In this document: in pieces, positions 56,601 to 64,000 of the stretch
How positions within the stretch are numbered: position 1 is the first letter of the stretch
How the letters are laid out: the number at the start of each line of letters is the position of its first letter
Assembly (NCBI RefSeq): GCF_038502225.1
Contig: NC_091378.1
Span: 9,528,432-9,592,431 of the forward strand
Reading direction: 5' to 3'
DNA from: Cherax quadricarinatus
Lineage: Eukaryota > Arthropoda > Malacostraca > Decapoda > Parastacidae
Length of the DNA: 64,000 nt
Program-made: the position numbers and the translations under genes
The notes under the pieces: generated by a model
Told to the model about the DNA's origin: nothing
What the model saw: only the letters and a program-made list of their open reading frames with translations
Databases searched by the model: none

Positions 56601-58751
56601 AGTGTCCAGTGAGATACAGTCTCCAGTGACATACAGTTCTCCAGTGAGATACAGTCTCCAGTGACATACAGTTCTCCAGTGAGATACAGTCTCCAGTGAG
56701 ATGCAAGTCTCCAGTGAGATACAGTCTCCAGTGAGATACAGTCTCCAGTGAGATACAGTCTCCAGTGACATACAGTTCTCCAGTGAGATACAGTCTCCAG
56801 TGACATACAGTTCTCCAGTGAGATACAGTCTCCAGTGACATACAGTTCTCCAGTGAGATACAGTGTCCAGTGAGATACAAGTCTCCAGTGAGATGCAGTG
56901 TCCAGTGAGATGCAGTCTCCAGTGAGATACAGTTCTCCAGTGAGATACAGTCTCCAGTGACATTCAGTTCTCCAGTGAGATACAAGTCTCCAGTGAGATA
57001 CAGTCTGCAGTGAGATACAGTCTCTAGTGAGATACAGTCTCCGGTGAGATACAAGTCTCCAGTGAGATGCAGTCTCCAGTGACATACAGTTCTCCAGTGA
57101 GATACAAGTCTCCAGTGAGATACAGTCTCCAGTGAGATACAGTCTCCAGTGAGATATAAGTCTCCAGTGAGATACAAGTCTGCAGTGAGATACAGTCTCC
57201 AGTGAGATACAGTTTCCAGTGAGATTCACTCTCAAGAGAGATACAAGTCTCCAGTGAGATACAATCTCCAGTAACATACAAGTCTCCAGTGAGATGTAAG
57301 TCTCCAGTGAGATGCAGTCTCCAGTGAGATACAGTGTCCAGTGAGAAACAGTCTCCGGTGAGATATAGTCTCCAGTGAGATACAAGGCTCCAGAGAGATA
57401 CAGTCTCCAGTGAGATACAGCCTCCAGTGAGATACAAGTCTCCAGTGAGATGCAGTCTCCAGTGAGATACAGTCTCCAGTAGCATACAAGTCTCTAGTGA
57501 GATACAGTTTCCAGTGAGATACATTCTCCAGTGAGATACAGTATCCAGTGAGATTCAAGTCTCCAGCAACATACAAGTCTCCAGTGAGATACAGTCTCCA
57601 GTGTGATACAGTCTCCAGTGAGATGCAAGTCTCCAGTGAGATACAGTCTTCAGTGAGATACAGTATCCAGTGAGATTCAAGCTTCCAGTGAGATACAGTC
57701 TCCAGTAACACTCAAGTCTCCAGTGAGGTACAGTCTGCAGTGAGATACAGTCTCCAGTGAGATACAGTGTCCAGTGAGATGCAAGTCTCCAGTGAGATGC
57801 AGTCGCCAGTGACATACAGTTCTCCAGTGAGATACAAGTCTCCAGTGAGATACAGTGTCCAGTGAGATACAAGTCTCCAGTGAGATACAGTCTCCAGTGA
57901 CATACAGTTCTCCAGCGAGATACAGTCTCCAGTGAGATACAGTGTCCAGTGAGATACAAGTCTTCAGTGAGATACAGTCTCCAATGACATACAGTTCTCC
58001 AGTGAGATACATTCTCCAGTGAGATGCAAGTCTCCAGTGACATACAGTTCTCCAGTGAGATACAGTGTCCAGTGAGATACAAGTCTCCAGTGAGATACAG
58101 TCTCCAGTGACATACAGTTCTCCAGTGAGATACAGTCTCCAGTGAGATGCAAGTCTCCAGTGAGATACAAGTCTCCAGTGAGATACAGTCTCCAGTGACG
58201 TACAGTTCTCCAGTGAGATACAGTCTCCAGTGACATACAGTTCTCCAGTTAGATACATTCTCCAGTGACATACAGTTCTCCAGTGAGATACAGTGTCCAG
58301 TGAGATACAAGTCTCCAGTGAGATACAGTGTCCAGTGAGATACAGTCTCCAGTGAGATACAGTTCTCCAGTGACATACAGTTCTCCAGTGAGATACAAGT
58401 CTCCAATGAGATACAAGTCTCCAGTGAGATACAGTGTCCAGTGAGATACAGTCTCCAGTGAGATACAGTTCTCCAGTGACATACAGTTCTCCAGTGAGAT
58501 AGTGTCCAGTGACATACAGTTCTCCAGTGAGATACAAGTCTCCAGTGAGATACAAGTCTCCAGTGACATACAGTCTCCAGTGAGATACAAGTCTCCAATG
58601 AGATACAAGTCTCCAGTGAGATACAGTGTCCAGTGAGATACAAGTCTCCAGTGAGATACAGTGTCCAGTGAGATACAGTCTCCAGTGAGATACAGTCTCC
58701 AGTGAGATACAGTCTCCAGTGAGATACAGTCTCCAGTGAAATACAGTCTGA
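38695..58751. repeat. 20-kb minisatellite of mixed 17- and 18-bp units
   Basis: Two unit types, GAGATACAAGTCTCCAGT (18 bp) and GAGATACAGTCTCCAGT (17 bp), alternate irregularly for 20 kb, well over 1000 copies. Variants include CATACAGTTCTCCAGTGA and GATGCAAGTCTCCAGT. On the minus strand all three frames are stop-free (YLTGDL, CISLET, VSHWRL), giving spurious frames up to 928 residues that switch frame at each 17-mer. Higher-order structure is visible through rare marker variants. Degenerate islands occur at 44638-44692 and about 56190-56310. Confidence 0.95.
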
Positions 58752-60010
<1,259 letters not shown>

Positions 60011-60062
60011 GCCTGGTCACGGACCGGGCCACAGGGTGGTTATCCCAGGGAATCCCTCCCTC
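60011..60062 (+). repeat. Fragment of the GGCC/GGGGG tail repeat
   Basis: GCCTGGTCACGGACCGGGCC matches the first hairpin of the SINE tail at 25779-25799. The second hairpin is degenerate. The upstream body is missing. Confidence 0.6.
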
Positions 60063-60439
60063 CCGTCCCCTCCCGTCTCACCAACATTTTTTGGATCCCC
60101 CTGTTGAGCAGTCTCCTTCTTTGGTGTTCCCGCAGAACGATCGCCTCGACCCAGCACCTGTCCTGAGCGTGGCAGTCTTATTTTTCAGCCAGGTAGACAG
60201 CCTTACTCACTCTTTATTTCTCTTTATTATCTTATTTTCTCACCCCTCCTACTTTCTCTGCCCGCCATACTCAACCTTGCCGCACCAGTGCCACCACCAA
60301 TCATTCCTTCGTTCTTATGTGAACCCTCCCCACTCTCACACTTCTTCCGGTTACCCTCGCCCTCAGGTAATTTGTGGTCGCCAAGGGCATCAGTTTCCTG
60401 CTGGCAAATCGTTGAACTATGACCTCCAAATGTCTGCTA
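60063..60439. other. No gene recognised
   Basis: C/T-rich DNA; the open frames look compositional. Confidence 0.4.
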
Positions 60440-60640
60440 GTTATCTCCATTCATTTGCCCTTTTCCTCTTCTTCCTCTATCCCTTCCCTCTTCTTCCTTT
60501 ATCCTTTTCCTCTTCTTCCTCTATCCCTTCCCTCTTCTTCCTTTATCCTTTTCCTCTTCTTCCTCTATCCCTTCCCTCTTCTTTCTTTATCCTTTTCCTC
60601 TTCTTCCTCAATCCCTTCCCTCTTCTTCCTCTATCCATGG
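60440..60640. repeat. Pyrimidine-rich tandem repeat (about 54-bp period)
   Basis: CCTCTTCTTCCTCTATCCC and CCTTTATCCTTTTCC modules alternate about four times. The open frames across it (LFFLYPFPLLPLS) come from the repeat. Confidence 0.8.
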
Positions 60641-60699
60641 AAGGGGGAAGGGGATGACTTGGGAAATATAATTATTAGCATCATCTTTTCCCTAGATCA

Positions 60700-60855
60700 G
60701 TACCTGATCAGCCGGGGTGTGGTTCGTACGTCGGTTTACGTGCGGCCAATGGTAACAGCCTGGTTGATCAGACGCTGATCCATCACGAAGCCTGGTCTCA
60801 GACCGGGCCGTGTGGGCATTGACCCCCGAAACCCTCTCCAGGTATACATCAACGA
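60700..60855 (+). pseudogene. LINE C-terminal end with stem-loop tail
   Basis: VPDQPGCGSYVGLRAA, GNSLVDQ and HHEAWSQTGPCGH end in a TGA at 60820-60822 inside the GGGCATTGACCCCC hairpin region. The sequence continues with GAAACCCTCTCCAGGTA. It is the 3' end of a LINE, probably CR1-like, whose tail (GCCTGGTCTCAGACCGGGCC) is shared with the SINE at 25599-25853. The 5' part is missing. Confidence 0.65.
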
Positions 60856-60929
60856 GTGCAAAACAACTATGGCGTCGTGTTGGGTTAAACATAATTGATT
60901 CATCACACTTATAACATACATATTTTTCA

Positions 60930-61019
60930 CAAGATACATGAACTTCTTGATAAATATACTTGGTACAAAGTCCTTGAACTTCTTAATAGGTATACCTGGT
61001 ACAAGGTACATGAACTTCA
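60930..61019. repeat. 36-bp tandem repeat, about 2.5 copies
   Basis: TGGTACAAAGTCCTTGAAC (60961) and TGGTACAAGGTACATGAAC (60997) are 36 bases apart, with CTTCTTGATAAATATACT and CTTCTTAATAGGTATACC between them. Confidence 0.8.
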
Positions 61020-61125
61020 AATGGAGGGACTCAGTTTAATTATAATTACTATATTCTGTATTTTAAATTGTGACACAATTTTTGTCACAACGAATGAATC
61101 CGTAAAGCATTAATACATAACGAAA

Positions 61126-61700
61126 AAAAGGCACAATATCGTGACTGGAACAATACACAAATAACCCACACATAAGAGAGAGAAGCTTATGACGACGTTT
61201 CGTTCCGACTTGGACCATTTACAGTGATGTTACTCACCCATAACCCAATTTTTGTTTACCACTGAGAATATGAGATGTCTTGTTACAAGCTGCACTCAAC
61301 TGACTTAATAGTTCTATATTGTAATTTAATTAACTTATTATAAAATCCACAATAATGAAGTGTTCTCCAATATTAATACTACATAAACATACTGCTTAAG
61401 CATAAGTGAAGTCCATAAATAACAAAAGGGCACAATACCGTGACTGGGACGATATACAAATAACCCGCTGTGTGTCCTTGCTCTTACCTTCTGTGGGCAC
61501 CGGCTCCCTTGCAGTGCTCCTCTTTCTTAGTATTTTACTGGCTCCTTCTTACTACCTCCCCCACTACTACTACTACCACCTACTGGTTATATATACCCCT
61601 CCCTCTCTCCTTTTCGTTAGTGTGACTTTGTAAATGGTCCAAGTCGGACCTGAACGTCGTCGTAAGCTCCTCTCTTCTATGTGCGGGTTGTTTGTGTATA
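61126..61700. mobile_element. Inverted-repeat (foldback/MITE-like) element
   Basis: Arm 61153-61223 and the reverse complement of 61629-61699 match at 62 of 71 positions. They begin ATACACAAA and end GACTTGGACCATTTACA. A direct repeat of the outer flank (GGCACAATA ... CGTGACTGG) occurs at about 61127 and again at about 61428, so the unit may be composite. There is no transposase. It resembles a dispersed decapod repeat known to me, so I take it as a non-autonomous element. Confidence 0.6.
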
Positions 61701-61968
61701 AGTGAAGTCAACTGGATAAATGACATAAAGGGAGACGCAGTATGTGAGGTGAATGTAAATTATTCCCTGACATGCATATTTATTCCCTTTGTTTTTGTAC
61801 ACGAATACTTTTTGTAACGAATTTTGGTGCTAATTCTTGTAAAAATACATCCATAAAATGAACTGGTGCAATCAGAATTGAAATGCATATTTTGAAAATG
61901 TTATATTAAAAAACGCGATTAATGGTGTGTGTGTGGGGGATGATTTTCATAGATCGTTTATGGGTTGT
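61701..61968. other. No gene recognised
   Basis: AT-rich DNA between the inverted-repeat element and the 15-bp array. Confidence 0.5.
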
Positions 61969-63704
61969 ATACCACAGGGGTGGTCACCACAGGGGTGGTC
62001 ACCACAGGGGTGGTTACCACAGGGGTGGTTACCACAGGGGTGGTTACCACAGGGGTGGTCACCACAGGGGTGGTCACCACAGGGGTGGTTACCACAGGGG
62101 TGGTTACCACAGGGGTGGTCACCACAGGGGTGGTCACCACAGGGGTGGTTACCACAGGGGTGGTTACCACAGGGGTGGTTACCACAGGGGTGGTTACCAC
62201 AGGGGTGGTCACCACAGGGGTGGTCACCACAGGGGTGGTTACCACAGGGGTGGTTACCACAGGGGTGGTTATCACAGGAGTAGTCATCACAGGGGTGGTC
62301 ATCACAGGGGTGGTCACCACAGGGGTGGTCACCACAGGGGTGGCCACCACAGGGGTGGTCACCACAGGGGTGGTCATCACAGGGGTGGTCACCACAGGGG
62401 TGGTCACCACAGGGGTGGTCACCACAGGGGTGGTCATCACAGGGGTGGTCATCACAGGGGTGGTCATTACAGGGGTGGTCATCACAGGGGTGGTCACAAC
62501 AGGGGTGGTCACCACAGGCGTGGTCATCACAGGGGTGGTCATCACAGGGGTGGTCATCACAGGGGTGGTCACCACAGGGGTGGTCATCACAGGGGTGGTC
62601 ATTACAGGGGTGGTCATCACAGGGGTGGTCATCACAGGGGTGGTCATCACAGGAGTGGTCATCACAGGAGTGGTCATCACAGGGGTGGTCAATCACAGGG
62701 GTGGTCATCACAGGGGTAGTCATCACAGGGGTGGTCATCACAGGGGTGGTCACCACAGGGGTGGTCACCACAGGGCTGGTCATCACAGGGGTGGTCATTA
62801 CAGGGGTGGTCATCACAGGGGTGGTCACCACAGGGGTGGTCACCACAGGGGTGGTCATCACAGGGGTGGTCATCACAGGGGTGGTCACCACAGGTGTGGT
62901 CATCACAGGGGTGGTCATTACAGGGGTGGTCATCACAGGGGTGGTCATTACAGGGGTGGTCATCACAGGAGTGGTCATCACAGGAGTGGTCATCACAGGG
63001 GTGGTCAATCACAGGGGTGGTCATCACAGGGGTAGTCATCACACTGGTGGTCACCACAGGGGTGGTCATTACAGGGGTGGTCATCACAGGGGTGGTCATT
63101 ACAGGGGTGGTCATCACAGGAGTGGTCATCACAGGAGTGGTCATCACAGGGGTGGTCATTACAGGGGTGGTCATCACAGGGGTGGTCATTACAGGGGTGG
63201 TCATCACAGGAGTGGTCATCACAGGAGTGGTCATCACAGGGGTGGTCAATCACAGGGGTGGTCATCACAGGGGTAGTCATCACAGGGGTGGTCATCACAG
63301 GGGTGGTCATCATAGGGGGTCATCACAGGGGTGGTCATCACATTGGTGGTAATCACAGGGGGTCATCATAGGGGTGGTCATCACAGGGGTGGTAATCACA
63401 GGGGGTCATCACAGGGGTGGTCATCACATTGGTCACCACAGGGGTGGTCATCACAGGGGTGGTCATCACATGGGTGGTCATCACAGGGGTGGTCACCACA
63501 GGGGTGGTCACCACAGGGGTGGTCACCACAGGGGTGGTCACCACAGGGGTGGTCACCACAGGGGTTGGTCTCCACAGGGGTGGTCACCACAGGGGTGGTC
63601 ACTACAGGGGTGGTCACCACAGGGGTGGTCACCACAGGGGTTGGTCTCCACATGGGTGGTCACCACAGGGGTGGTCACCACAAGGGTGGTAACCACAGGG
63701 GTAA
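61969..63704. repeat. 15-bp minisatellite, about 115 copies
   Basis: Unit GTGGTCACCACAGGG with frequent ATCACAGGG, ATTACAGGG and TTACCACAGGG variants. The first 20 units are mostly GGTTACC/GGTCACC, the middle mostly GGTCATC, the end returns to GGTCACC. Single-base indels (for example near 62690 and 63007) shift frame. Period 15 explains the long TTGVV and HHRGG frames. Confidence 0.95.
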
Positions 63705-63847
63705 ATTATAATTTCTAACATAACTTCCTTTGTTATAAAAAACTTCTGTCCCAAAATTCTGTACTTTTACTGTAACAATAATATTTTACACTTCCCTTAT
63801 TTTGTCGATATAAGTTATGGGTGAGTTTGCATAACTAACTTCCTTGA

Positions 63848-64000
63848 ACCCAGTATCTTGAGTATTCCATACCATGGTTTCTTGAGCCCAGTAACTTGAG
63901 TATTCCAGACCATGGTTTCTTGAACCCAGTACCTTGAGTATTCCAGACCATGGTTTCTTGATCCCAGTAGCTTGAGTATTCCAGACCATAGTTTCTTGGA
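63848..64000. repeat. 37-bp tandem repeat running off the window
   Basis: Four units with TTGAGTATTCCAGACCATGG and TTTCTTGAACCCAGTA, period 37. The last copy is cut by the window end. Confidence 0.9.

Noticed and set aside
38695..58751. Very long minus-strand open frames (up to 928 residues, repeats of YLTGDL, CISLET, VSHWRL)
   Set aside because: The unit has no stop in any minus-strand frame and 17-mers shift the frame at random. No start context, no domain and no selection for frame. These are shadows of the satellite.
60440..60640. Phe/Leu-rich frame resembling membrane segments
   Set aside because: It arises from a CTTCTTCC pyrimidine repeat and not from a gene.
61969..63704. His/Gly-rich (HHRGG) and TTGVV open frames
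   Set aside because: Product of the 15-bp repeat; open on both strands, with frame changes at single-base indels.

Overview
This window looks like intergenic DNA from a large, repeat-rich invertebrate genome, most likely a decapod crustacean (crayfish or lobster type). That assignment is inference. It rests on the retrotransposon mix and on several dispersed repeats that I remember from decapod sequence: a tRNA-headed SINE with a GGCC/GGGGG stem-loop tail, a short LINE tail ending in TTAGCGCT...GATTATAAT, and a 71-bp inverted-repeat element. I see no host protein-coding gene, rRNA gene or functional tRNA gene. Everything with coding character belongs to transposable elements.

Layout. 1-4370: 3' part of a Tx1/L1-like non-LTR retrotransposon (+). 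4371-6976: mostly unassigned DNA with LINE remnants and a 41-bp tandem repeat. 6977-10758: a 27-bp minisatellite, interrupted by a 32-bp array. It continues at 16695-16779 and 30840-31925, so it was once one block and was later split by insertions. 10757-16694: a near-complete Tx1/L1-like element (-) inserted in the minisatellite. 16780-30839: a Ty3/gypsy LTR element, also in the minisatellite, with near-identical 925-bp LTRs. Its gag is split by an apparently intact 6.6-kb I/Nimb-like LINE (17841-24447) and by a SINE (25599-25853). Its pol order is protease, integrase, reverse transcriptase, RNase H, the order known from Gmr1-like elements. 31926-35489: decayed CR1-like RT fragments and short non-autonomous elements. 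35490-38070: a 31-35-bp minisatellite. 38695-58751: a 20-kb array of mixed 17- and 18-bp units with higher-order structure. 58752-61968: unassigned DNA with simple repeats, a LINE remnant and an inverted-repeat element. 61969-63704: a 15-bp array. 63848-64000: a 37-bp tandem repeat running off the window.

How it fits together. The window records nested transposition into satellite DNA. The minisatellite came first, then the Tx1-like and gypsy elements landed in it with 12-bp and 5-bp duplications. The I/Nimb LINE and the SINE then landed in the gypsy. The I/Nimb LINE probably supplied the machinery for at least three short insertions nearby that carry its 3' end, two of which also carry its 5' end with a foldable hairpin. 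Long open frames in the arrays come from stop-free repeat units and are not genes.
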